DNA of 64,000 nucleotides from Aporrectodea caliginosa. Its lineage: Eukaryota > Annelida > Clitellata > Crassiclitellata > Lumbricidae. Positions 1 through 11,215 of this stretch are shown here, one piece after another. Made by a program: the position numbers and the translations under genes. The notes beneath the pieces were generated by a model. That model saw only the letters and a program-made list of their open reading frames with translations. It did not search any database and had not been told where the DNA came from. The stretch is taken from assembly GCA_020284085.1 (NCBI GenBank), contig JACEVL010000956.1, forward strand, positions 113,501-177,500, written 5' to 3'. How positions within the stretch are numbered: the first letter of the stretch is position 1; each line of letters starts with the position of its first letter.

Positions 1-310
1 TTGGCAAGTGTGGCTGCAGAACTGGCATCATCCACGAATAAATACAATCTACTCCTGCTGCAGTATCATTTTGTTCTGCTGGCGTTTGAAACTCTTGGCT
101 CATTAACAACACTGGTCTTACCTTTATCAGAGCTTGGGCGCTCTCTAACGCATGTATCTGGAGAAGCAAGAGAAACATTCCATCTTTTCCAGCTCCTATC
201 AATTGCGATTCAACGCTTTAATGCTGTCGCCTTTCGCAGCAATTCTGCCCTGCCTGCTCTTGACGAGGTTTAGCCAACCCAGAAATTAATTAATTAATTA
301 ATATCTAAGT
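1..310 (+). mobile_element. 3' end of a retroelement (AFETLG family), truncated by window edge
   Basis: The frame from base 1 to the stop near 273 encodes a segment with VLLAFETLGSL, then SELGRSLTHVSGEARET and [16 protein letters not shown]. The same pattern recurs on the minus strand in three copies at 9.6-11.1 kb, so this is a dispersed repeat and not a host gene. After the stop comes a short ATTA repeat and then CCTGAGGGATCATAT, which matches the 3' terminus of the other copies. By recall, this protein pattern is found at the C-terminal end of reverse-transcriptase-bearing retroelements of many invertebrates. The exact clade is not certain. Confidence 0.6.
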
Positions 311-639
311 CCCTGAGGGATCATATCCTCCCATTCTCCGATGGAGGATAGTTGGTAAATGGTAAAACACCCTTGCTTGAAGAACAAACAGATCTAGACA
401 GACGCAGTTCAATACCCGTAGCCACCTCTCAATTCTTTCAAATTGCTTATCCACCGTAGGCTGTCTCTCTGTCTCTTACGGACTGATCTTTTGGATGTTG
501 ACCTGATTACGGCTTCGTTTCGGTGTGCCGTCGGTTGATGCCTTGTGCATTAGACACCGGCACAATAGAAGTTGCTAATTACATTACATTACATTACCTC
601 TAGGTCAAATCAGTCTTCCACTCCCTAGGGGCAGCTGTA

Positions 640-810
640 ATATGTGGGCACCTAACACGCTGCTAAGAAGTGTGCTCAATAAGATCATGAAATTTGTACT
701 GTCATGTTTCAATGTTACTTACTGTGGTTTGTCAGTGAGTCTGTCAATAAACATGAATATTATTATGATTACCACATGTACCTTGGGGCAAAATAATAAT
801 AATAACAAAA
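640..810 (+). mobile_element. LINE-type 3' end remnants with AAT tail
   Basis: The stretch around 690-770 (GGTTTGTCAGTGAGTCTGTC followed by AATAAACATGAATATTATT) resembles those at 4,430-4,480 and 38,485-38,530. Bases 765-808 (ACCTTGGGGCAAAATAATAA) match the 3' terminus of the 9.5-11.3 kb retroelements. No coding part is left. Confidence 0.4.
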
Positions 811-929
811 TAATAATAACAAGTTTATGGTATAATTTTATAATGAACAAGTAAAATACAAGCAAATTTTGGCCATGACTGTGTAGGCAGTTGACGGTGG
901 ACTGTGGTCGTCAGGACTGAGGTTCTTAC

Positions 930-2475
930 CTCGTCTCCTCTATGTGGCTGAAATTCAAATTCTTTAGGTTGTAGAAAAGGCTGGTTGAAGAGGTCGAGAA
1001 AGGTTTGCTTGTCGACTCGCTGGTCAAGGTTTCTTACTCTCTGGTTGATGAGATCAAGGCAGCCCTGGCGTGAATTGATCATGCTGTTCTCGGCCGAGAT
1101 GTGCATCATTACAGCCCGACCGAGGCTACTGTGATAGCCATAGTCCATCGTCTAACAATAAGACATCATGATCATCATCAGTACTATTATAAGAATCAGA
1201 GTCATTTCTAAGATCATCACCTCCATTAATCCCAATCATCAACTCTGATCAGATGTGGTCAGAATTCAATTCAGTCAAAATGACTCCTTTAACTAATGTC
1301 AGTAACAGCAACATCATTCTCATCATCACCATCGATATATTTCCAGTGTCAACAATCATCACCTTGAAGTGATGCCACATAAATTCTCTAATAAATCGCA
1401 TATCACATAAGCACACAGCCAAAACAAAATTCCTCACAGATCTCAGTGACTCAGTCTCTCATCTGTTCTGTTGCACCCAAAAGAATAGGAGGCAAAACAA
1501 TGCCTTCCTGCTCAAAGGATGAATTGTTTTCACTGCTTTTCTCAACTTCTCTTCAGGTTTTCAAAGAAAAGAGAATTATTTTTATAATAATTATGATAGT
1601 AATCAGCACTAAATATCTGAATCGATATAAGTTGGTTCTTGATCGGAACAAGTGGTTCCTCTTATCAAGCATCTGTCTGGCAATTGAGAGAACTTAACTA
1701 ACTTAAAACATCACCTGATATAACACCAAGAATAGCACTGAATATCTGAAGCATTTGATTACAACATGGCCCGTTGAAAAGAGGTCTCTAGTCCTCAAAT
1801 AGCAGTCAGGGCATTTCTTTATAATGAAGTCTTCATCAATGTCAGTGCAACGCTAACTATCAGAGTAGCTTTGTTTCAAACGACAGTCAGGGCATTTCTT
1901 TACACTGATGTCTCAGTTAAGATAGTCTTTGTTAAGATAGTCTTTATCAATATCAGTGCAACTCTTAACTAGCTCTATCACTAAGTACTCAAACATTCTC
2001 CTTTCATGTTTCTCTTTATTTCTGTCATAAGGATCTTTTTAAAACTAATTTTAAACATTTCCCTAGGACACAAATGAGTCAAAACTTCAGCAGCAGCAGC
2101 AGAAGAGAGAAGAGGACTTACATTGATGAGCTCTTGAAGATCCTCCACAAAGTACTTGCGCATGGCTGCATTGGCTGCCTCCAGACACAGAACGTACTCA
2201 TTACGCGCTTTGATCGCCTTCAGTTTACTCTCCATGTACTTGAGTTGCTTCTGCAATCAGACAATTGTACACACTGTATTTCTTTAATCACCTGCAACCA
2301 CAGAGGGGCTCTCCTACAGACAAAGCAACATGTCAATCATTTGAGAAGTGTTGCGACTTTCCAGTTTGTAACATGGCCAGTTGGAAAGAAGTGACTCAGA
2401 AAGGCTTTGAGGATTCTAAGCAGATCTTCTTTCTTGCACATGAGAGCCAAGGCAGTTGCTGACCACTGATGAGAC

Positions 2476-2506
<31 letters not shown>

Positions 2507-3645
2507 TTTGATGATGATCACATCTGTCTCTATCATCACTCAACCAAACACAATCGAATCTCTTCTTATTTAGAATGTCTTTTCAGCAAATTTTAACCTG
2601 CAAGACATCATACACTTGAATGCACAAATAGTCATCCTTTTTAATACTGAAACTGCAGAAGACCAGAAGACGAATACTTACTTTCTCTGACTGCTTCTCA
2701 AAGTTGCGGAATTTCCTCGTCAGGCCACCACCTTTGCCCGCCTGCTCAATCTTTGCCCGCTGGCTTTCCACATGTCGATACTTGCTTTCTGCCTGAAGAC
2801 ATTCTCCATGATACAAATGATACGTCTTCATCGACTGAAAACAACCAAATGCACCCATCACCAATCGTCATTCCAACACAGAAAGAACCTATATACAGAG
2901 CATCAAGAGATGCCTCGACCGGTGGTCGTTACCTGATTGACATAGGCATCACTGGATAGCACTCCTTAGGACGGCAGTTGATCAGTCAGTGATGATGTTA
3001 GTTGTGATGAAGATATTGGCATTAAATTCCAGCTAATACTACAGATAGATTCCTTGCTCCATCTGCCAGCTTAATAAAGCCACTGATACAGATAGTTACA
3101 TCAGACAAATGCTGCTGTCAGTGTTTCTAAAGGTAGAACACAACAGCCATACTCTCAATTAATCTTTGTCTATGCTATATAACCCTATCCCTGTTTTTAA
3201 CCATTCCCTGTCCTCTCACTCTAATGCTAAAGGTCACAGCTCTACATTTTTACTTGTATTGCTAAAGTACATTTGGTTCAGTTACTTTCTAAAGCCCAAT
3301 TCTCTAAAGAAGTAGTGCTATAGTAGTAACGATAATAAAACAGAAAAGCAAGGACAAGGCAATGACAAGGCAACCAATCTTTCTTTCATCACAATTGCAA
3401 ATTTCGTTGGTGGTCAGAGGAACAAGAGGAAGCTCTGGTGGTCACAGTCTTCTCATGTTCAGAGTCTTTGAGAAAGCAGCAGCTGTTTGTTTCAGCCTAA
3501 CAAGTAAATAATGTCAGACGTAGGTCGATCCAATCGCCTGATGTAAAGTATAAGCCATGAAATAACTGAGACGCCTTCTTACACTTTGTAGCTCTGTCAG
3601 GACTTTGATGAGTTCGTCATGACCACGCAAAGCCATTTCTCGACA
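930..3645 (-). CDS. srGAP-like protein, internal F-BAR domain exons (partial gene)
   Basis: Four minus-strand exons, all in phase 0: 3583-3645, 2682-2834, 2122-2250 and 930-1151 (21, 51, 43 and 74 codons). Together they encode 189 residues of the F-BAR domain of a SLIT-ROBO Rho GTPase-activating protein. Diagnostic stretches are SMKTYHLYHGECLQAESKY, KLKAIKARNEYVLCLEAANA, TMDYGYHSSLGRAV and FLQPKEFEFQPHRGDE, which follow the order of srGAP1-3. In that family the F-BAR domain forms a curved membrane-binding dimer, followed by RhoGAP and SH3 domains that lower Rac/Cdc42 activity. Every exon has an AG acceptor and a GTAAG donor. The RhoGAP and SH3 exons would lie left of base 1. The N-terminal F-BAR exons should lie right of 3645 but are not there; aminopeptidase exons begin instead at 4.6 kb. 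Family call strong, paralogue undetermined. Confidence 0.85.
1802..1978. repeat. Two-copy tandem repeat in srGAP-like intron
   Basis: Two imperfect units of about 80-95 bp each begin CAGTCAGGGCATTTCTTTA and end with ATCAATnTCAGTGCAAC. A second small repeat (TTAAGATAGTCTTTGT) lies inside the second unit. Confidence 0.55.
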
Positions 3646-3759
3646 CTGTCAGCAAAGAAAGCAAACAACAATGAATGAATTGCACACAAAGCCAGTGTCA
3701 CAAACAGACACAGTCAGACAAACATGAAGACAGATAAGTAGACATCTAGACATGGATAC

Positions 3760-3976
3760 ATACAGACACACACAGACAGGCAAACCAATAGACAGACAAA
3801 CAGACAGACAGGCAGACACTAAAAGGACATAAAAGTAAATAAATGTGTCTGTTGATTAATACTAAATGATGTTTAAACAGCAGCAGCAGCAGCAGCAGCA
3901 GCAGCCGCAGCAGCCGTAGCAGCACCAACAGCAGCAGCAGCAGCACCAACAGCAGCAGCAGCAGCAGCAGCACCAA

Positions 3977-4010
<34 letters not shown>

Positions 4011-4012
4011 GG
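3760..4012. repeat. CAGA and CAG microsatellites
   Basis: A (CAGA)n-rich tract at 3760-3820 is followed by an interrupted (CAG)n tract at 3878-4010 with CAC and CCG variants. The tracts lie between the last recognisable srGAP-like exon and the first recognisable aminopeptidase exon. On the minus strand they read as poly-leucine, which I regard as an artefact. Confidence 0.85.
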
Positions 4013-4119
4013 GTGTTCAGATAACACTGTCTGACAGAAAATCATAGAATCCTGCTTTGCATGACGAAGGTAAATACAATAAGCGAAATGGTCTTAACTT
4101 TGCATCAGCAGACCATCTT

Positions 4120-4490
4120 CATTCATTCATACATTTCACGAATTGATATAGCGCCCCTCAAGAAACTTACTCAGAGGAGCTCTCCATACTCTCTATAAAG
4201 TGAATGACGGTAATAATAATGATAACACGGCAGCACGAAGAGCAGAATATCCTAGAATGAAACGGAGTCGATGCCCGTTGCCCCCCTCCCACGTAAGGAC
4301 GACTCAGCCTTTCATTCTCTAGATGGCTACGGTAAATGAGGACGCTGTTGGACGTGATGAGCGCCTAACAGGATGTCATACTGTTATTGTATTCTTGTAT
4401 TACTTGTAATCATGTAAATTCGTGTAATCTAACTGCGGTTTGTCAGTTTCAATCAATAAACACGAATATCATTTTTAGTATTATTACTTT
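4120..4490. mobile_element. Remnants of LINE/SINE 3' ends
   Basis: Bases 4120-4200 hold ATAGCGCCCCTCAAG and CTCAGAGGAGC, the recurrent tail also seen at 4,930, 47,830, 53,090 and 62,020 (either strand). Bases 4375-4480 hold a plus-strand 3' end with TGCGGTTTGTCAGTTTCAAT and then AATAAACACGAATATC, which resembles 700-770. Nothing here looks like a missing exon of either neighbouring gene. Confidence 0.45.
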
Positions 4491-4626
4491 AATAGGCGCT
4501 ATAATAATGTCCGCTTTTGAGAGGTTTTTAAAGACGCTACTTACTAAAGAAATCGTTAGCATTATATAGATCATATCAGCAAATGTTCATTATGTACAAA
4601 CGATAACTTGATGGCAGTTGACTTAC

Positions 4627-5701
4627 ATGCAGATTCTTCCAGAATCGTAACGGCTAATGCATCGGCATTTTGTTCAGCAAATTTCGCTCGAACTTCTGAC
4701 AATTTGGTCTGCCATGTCACACCTACAAGTACAATCTAGCAATAAAATACTTATCTACATAAGAACATAAAAAGACATGTACATACTTACTAAATTAGTT
4801 CTTTTTTACTAGCTTACTTACCTATGTACTAGGCTACTTGCTAACTTATTCGCACGCGCATACCACATACATGCATAGTCTACATAGGTCCTACATTTTG
4901 TATTGTATTGTATTGTATTGTATTTGAACACTTGTTATAGCGCCCCAACCAGATTTCCCATTCAGAGGCGCTCCCGACTACTGCGCGAACGCTGAATCGG
5001 AGTTTCACGCCGAAGCGCATGAGCAATTGCGAGTGAAGGACTTGCCCAGGGTCCCTACGCGGCGACTTTGAGGTGGATTCGAACCCGCAACCCTCCAGCT
5101 GCAAGGCAACGAACATACCCCTACACCACCGCGCCCCAGTTGTATTGTGATGTGTTGTATTGTGTGTTGTATTGTACTCCACGTTTATAATGCGACCGAG
5201 CCACCCGCAGTAAAGATCCGAGAAATTAATCTCTGATAATCCGACCCGACCGGGAAGCGAACCCGGGGCGCCGGCGCGACGAGCGGGCACAAACCCACTC
5301 GGCCACTCAGGATCCTTACATGCAGATTCCTCAAGTATGGTGACGGCTAATGCATCGGCATTTTGATCAGCATACATACATACACTCATACCTGCACGGA
5401 TACACATAATATTACAGGCCTAGCTATCTATTAGGAACCTCAGAGGCTGCGATGTTTCCATATTCGATTCGAAATCAAATCGATTCGAAAATGACATCAT
5501 GATTCGAAAAATGATCAGTCTTTGACACGCTTTGTTGTAAACTAATTGTTTTAATTGTATAGACTACTGCACGTGGTTTCGCTGTTGAACGTGACAACAA
5601 TCTGTTGCAGTAGGCTACTGGTTTCAATTGTTGTCGAGAGTTGCACGCGATTCACTTGCTATTCAAGCCACAAACTGTTAGTCAGAGAGAGAGAGAGAGA
5701 G

Positions 5702-5759
<58 letters not shown>

Positions 5760-8700
5760 ATTCAGTCGCAGGACAGATAATAACAGACTTAAGCCACAAT
5801 CTTTCTAAAACAAAATTAATGCAGTCATTCCAATTTGGGCACGACATACTGTAACAAAGATCTTATTTTGTACAGGTCCAAGAGGCGTCGTGAATTAGTT
5901 AACGTGTGATTTCGGCATGACATTGCGTGACTAAATTTAATGAACGCGGAAATAGAACAGAACAGAACAGTAGGTCCTATAATTGGTTTAATTAAACAAA
6001 TTATTTCTCTTATTTTGATTCTGTTAATTAAGTTATTTGTTAGTTTAATTGATTTTAAATCACGTGGTGGTTTAAAATCAATTAAACTAACAATTAACTT
6101 AAGCTAGTAGGCCTGTATTGATATAGACCTAATTATCGATACCATAACTGTGTTATTGTTGTAGAATCAAGTAGGTACACTATATGAATATCAATAAGTT
6201 ATACCCGCTGATTCAGCACGAGAATCGATTCGAATTCGAACTTTAACCCCCGATTCGATTCGAGATTCGATTCGACATGAAATTTGTGATTTGCAGGTCT
6301 CTACTACCTATACACATATGTAGCACATACATCTCTAATACTATGATTATTACTTACTTACTTATTTATTAACTTGTTTTCTTACCTAACTGCTTACTTA
6401 TTTTGGGCGAGAATAAATGAAATAATGACTAATGCAGAAATTCAGAAATCTCAGAGAAGAATGATATTTGTTTTCATTTATTTGCTTCATTGTTATTCGG
6501 CAATTAGTAGACGCCTGCTTGGTCCGACCTTGATGATCCATTAATTGTTTAAACAATAATCCTTATTTAACGATTCTCATGATAAAAAATAAAATGCCAT
6601 ACGCAATCATTTGCAATGTGCTAATACCATCAAAGACTGAACTGAAGAACATGCAACATTCCGTAACCTACTGTTGTAGTTATTTTCACAATCAGCTTAA
6701 GCCCTGAAAACTCTATTAATTTTAATGGCAACTCAAATCGATTGAGAGATAGATTTTACTGCATTATATGTGAGCTAAACACTTACATGAATGCAGAAAC
6801 AGTGGCATAAGAATAAGCTAGTTCAGCATTATATTTCCCGCAAGGCATGACGGGAAAGGTGATAGTTGGTGAACTATCACCTTTCCCGTCATGCCTTGCG
6901 GGTTCATAAACAAAGTCAAACATATGGCGGATAGGTTAGAAGAATCGTTCAGGATGGATTTACTTTAATCGATGAAAGGTAGATGATTTGAAGAAATTTA
7001 TAACAGAACGAGGCCACACGACAACTTCAACGAGTTAAACATGAGCTCGTGGCTGTTGCATTTGCGATATATCAACAATAATTGTCGGTTGTTGCAACAT
7101 CGCTACCGGCACCATTCGGTTTGTTTATGAACTGTGACCTATGACCCGGAAGTAAAAGTAGGCTGGCTGCGCATGCGCATTGATAATGCTGAACTAGCTT
7201 ATAGGTGTTGCACCGCATGATGAGTGGCATACCTGCAAATTCAATCGTGTGAACGAATGGTGGGTTGTTAGGTCGAGGGGGTCGATTTGGGTCCGTCCAG
7301 ATTAAGTCCACAAGATCCTTATCCATTTCGATGAGTGTAGCTTTGCCCAGAAGAGCCTTCTCATAGGATTGCCAGGTACCTGAGATATCAGAATGCAACA
7401 ACATTTCAATATATGACGTTAAGCCCTTTCGTAAGACGGTCAGACGGTCAGCTACCTTGGATAGCCTAGTGCAGCAATACCTGAATGAATATGACATTGT
7501 TACATCTGGCTTTGTCATAGTAAATGTCGCCTTTCATGCATCTTAAATAATAGCAGAATACGATCCTCCGATATATAGCCACTATTGCCGAGATAACAAC
7601 GACCCGTGCATCCATATACATTATACAGGAGTGCATCTGCTTATCCACAACACTGTTCAACAACCAACAGTCCAACAATTCCGCCTAACCAATTTGCCAA
7701 TATTTAGCAGTGATATTCTCCTGTCTGTCTATCTGTCTGTCTGTTTGTTTGTCCGTAACCTTATTTGTCCTCGGTCCTGTGTCCGTCACAACGCCGTGAC
7801 AACCAAAGCAAAAGTGCGCATTACTAAGCATGCATGATCCAAATATACGATCACGTAGAGTCGTAGACTATTTTAGTTTCACGGTGCAAGAGAATGAATA
7901 CCAACTGATGGAAACGTAGTTTGGATAGGCTCCAACTCGTGCGTTACTTGGTAGGACATTGAGAAGCCACTCCTCTCCCGTTGGATAGCCAGGCTGAGCT
8001 AGAAGAAAACATGAAACACCGCTGACACACGGTTCAAAACTTTCCACACAAATTTAGTAGCAAACAAGTAATGAATTGTAACAATTAAGATCAAGTCAAC
8101 GACGTATTATCATTCATCATTTCGTAAATACACAAACGGTGTAAAGACAGCGGCACGAAAACATTTCCGTTTCCGTAATTAGGCCTATTTTCCGTCTGCT
8201 ATAACGGCATCTAGCTAAACGTATTTATCTCAGCGCTAGCAATAAATCAATTCAATTCTGATTACCCTCAGCATACAAGACAGTTAAGTCCAGTCCTCTA
8301 TTTCTCTCTTTATTACTTTCTCTCAATTTGTCTGTCCATCCGTATGTCCGTATTTCGCGCAGTATATAACCATTAACAATGAAATGGCAATCTATTTATC
8401 ACTTCTCGCTCACCAACAGTCTTAGCATCAACGACAAATCCATATTAAGTTTCCTGGGTGACCGGGAATTCGAATCTTACACTTTCCAGTTACGTCAATA
8501 TTGCCGGATAGGCTGTAAAGATTAAATCCGAAAAGCGTTAAGTATGTCTATAGCTGTGTTGCAAATTGCTGAGAAACGGACGAGCGAGGACATTGTCTTA
8601 ATGACAATTGTCTGAAGGCACGTGGCCGGTGTCCCGAGATATTCTATTCCCCCCCTGAAGCATATCCCCGGATGGAATAAACCGGTTTAGAGTATCCGGG

Positions 8701-10086
8701 GATAAACCATTTCGTTAAGGGGGATACTCATGTATGGGGGATACTCTATTTCGTGACACCGGCCTTCTCTGTGTCTTACTCCGTCTGTCTGTCTGTCTGT
8801 CCGTCCGTCTGTCTGTCCGTCTGTTTGCCTGTCCGTGTCTCGCCGCCCAAATTGCACCAATTATAATGCAATGGCATTTAATACCACATGGATTTCTCGT
8901 CGACGCTAAGACTGTAGGTGAACGACATCTCATGAACACATTTAATTTGTATTAAAATTGGTAAATTGTGGAGGCGAGACACAGGCAGACAGACAGACAG
9001 ACAGACATAGTGTATGTTTCCATTTTACGAAAATTTTGTCACACATGTGGTCTCAAGTAGGTCTACAAGTACTCGTAGGTCTCAAGTGCAAGTACGAATT
9101 AATACAATTTCTTAAAACCGTGCTCAAGTTGTACTCGAGTAGGCCTACAATTATGAGTATTATGTACTACAATGTCATCTCTGAATGTTGCTACTTAAAG
9201 CTACGTGTTACAAGATAATAAAATGATTACCTTCTTTCATTAGTATCCAGTTGCAATCCAGCTGCATATCTGCTTGAAGGAAATATCTGCCGTCGGTCCA
9301 CAGAGCAGTTTGGTCCTTCGTTATAATAGCATAGCCTGGAAGAAAATAACAGAGGCCACGTTACCAAGATCCAAACAGACTGTTGCGATACCTGTTTGAT
9401 CACACCGAGAATAGTGTGTCTTGCTAAATAACGTGGTCTTCAGATGATAATAAGCGGTTGTCACAGTTATGCCACTAGACTAATGGTAATCATAGGCCTA
9501 CACTCAAAACCGTTTTGTTTGGTTACAGCAAACCTAATGTTTTATTATTGTTGTTGTTATTATTATTTTGTTGTTGCCCAAGGTAAGAAAGATCCCTCAG
9601 GCTCTTGGAAACTTAATAACAGATGTGTGGTTAAGCTTGGAGTACGTGGTCCTCGTCCCCGGGGTACGGTGTGAAGGAAAAAGTTAACTTAGGCCTATCT
9701 CCCTTGGATCGCCAGAAACAGCGGCTCCACGGCGGCCCAGCTCCACCAAGAACTCGCGGCCCGCGCGATTGATGGGTCCAGTGTTTCGACTGCAATCGAA
9801 CTCGTGGGAGGCAGGCCGCGTGGAGTACTTGTTGCATTTCCGATCCGCAGCATGTTCCGCAGCCCATCCGGGTACCGATGACGACAGGTGAATATAGGAG
9901 GCCGCACATGTGTGGATGGCTGTGAAGTCCCAGGCGATGTACTTGCCTCTGGCCCATGGGACGAGGGTGGGCCCCGTCCGGTCTTTTTCCGTCCGTTCTG
10001 ATCAGGCCCGGCGGCTCCTTCGAGCTGGGGATATCCGCCTTCGCGAGTGCTCTCCACACTAAGTCGTTGACCGCAAAGTGCCGGGC

Positions 10087-10167
<81 letters not shown>

Positions 10168-11125
10168 CCCCAGGTATATGATCCCTCAGGACTGCAAAAT
10201 TTAGGGGGCGCATTGTTCTGGAATGGCTGGTCTTCACAGATGGATTGGTTGGTGAGAAAAGTGCTAGAAAAAGCAACTGCGTTGAAGCGCTGGATAGTCA
10301 CAGACAAGCGCTGAAAGAGAAAAGTTGTCTCTCTGTTATCTCCTGATGTTTGAGCAAGCCGGTAGCCAAGGAGGTTGATCAAAGCAAGACCCTCTTGGTT
10401 TATTGGACCCAGCGTTTCAAAGGCCAAGGGCACAAAGCAGTAAGATGGCAAAATGGCAGTGTATTTGGTTGTTTTTCTATCTGCTGCGATCTCCGCAGCA
10501 GCACCCGCAACCTCAGCTGATCTGGCCTGCATATATTATTATTATTACTACTATTTTTATTATTATTATTATTATTATTATTTTTTATTTTTTTTTATTT
10601 TTTTATATTATTATTATTATTATTTTTACCCGAGGTAGATATAATCCCTCAGGAACACAAAATTAGGTTAGGAGTAAAAAACGTTCTCCGAGAAATCAGG
10701 CCTCGTCCCAGTTTACACAGCCATCCGGAAATGTGCCTCTGAATGCAATGGCATTGTGGCGCTGCACACAGATGGAAAGACGTTGGAACAGAAATTTAGT
10801 TTCCCGTTGATCTCCAGAGACAACTGAAATGCGACGTCCCAGCTCAGAGAGAAATTCTGCACCCTCAGCGTTTACAGGTCCAAGGGTTTCAAAGGCAACG
10901 GGAACAAACATGTGGGTTGCAGGCAACAATGCATATTTGGCAGTCTTATGAACCGCGGCTTGCTCAGCTGCGGAGCCTGCTGAAATTGCAGTCTGTGACA
11001 AGTAGGAAGCAGCACAAGTGTGGACCACTGTAGCATCCCAGGTCATGTATTTGCCAGCAGACCAGGGAACAAGTGTAGCACCATCTGGCCGTTTGCCATC
11101 GGTCCGCAGAAGACCCGTTGGCTCC

Positions 11126-11215
<90 letters not shown>

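Noticed and set aside
3746..4045. Minus-strand leucine-rich open frame of 99 codons
   Set aside because: It is the translation of the (CAG)n and (CAGA)n microsatellites and has no splice link to either flanking gene.
4898..5137. A tRNA gene suggested by box A and box B motifs
   Set aside because: The acceptor stem does not pair, a SINE body and tail follow, and the same unit recurs at 40,465.
6925..6966. A short frame beginning ATGGCGGATAGG that resembles a gene start
   Set aside because: It stops after about a dozen codons and lies inside the MITE at 6,813-7,202.
9695..10276. Minus-strand frame of 193 codons with a poly-asparagine run
   Set aside because: It reads through the (AAT)n tail between retroelement copies A and B. 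The AFETLG-type protein lies in other frames.
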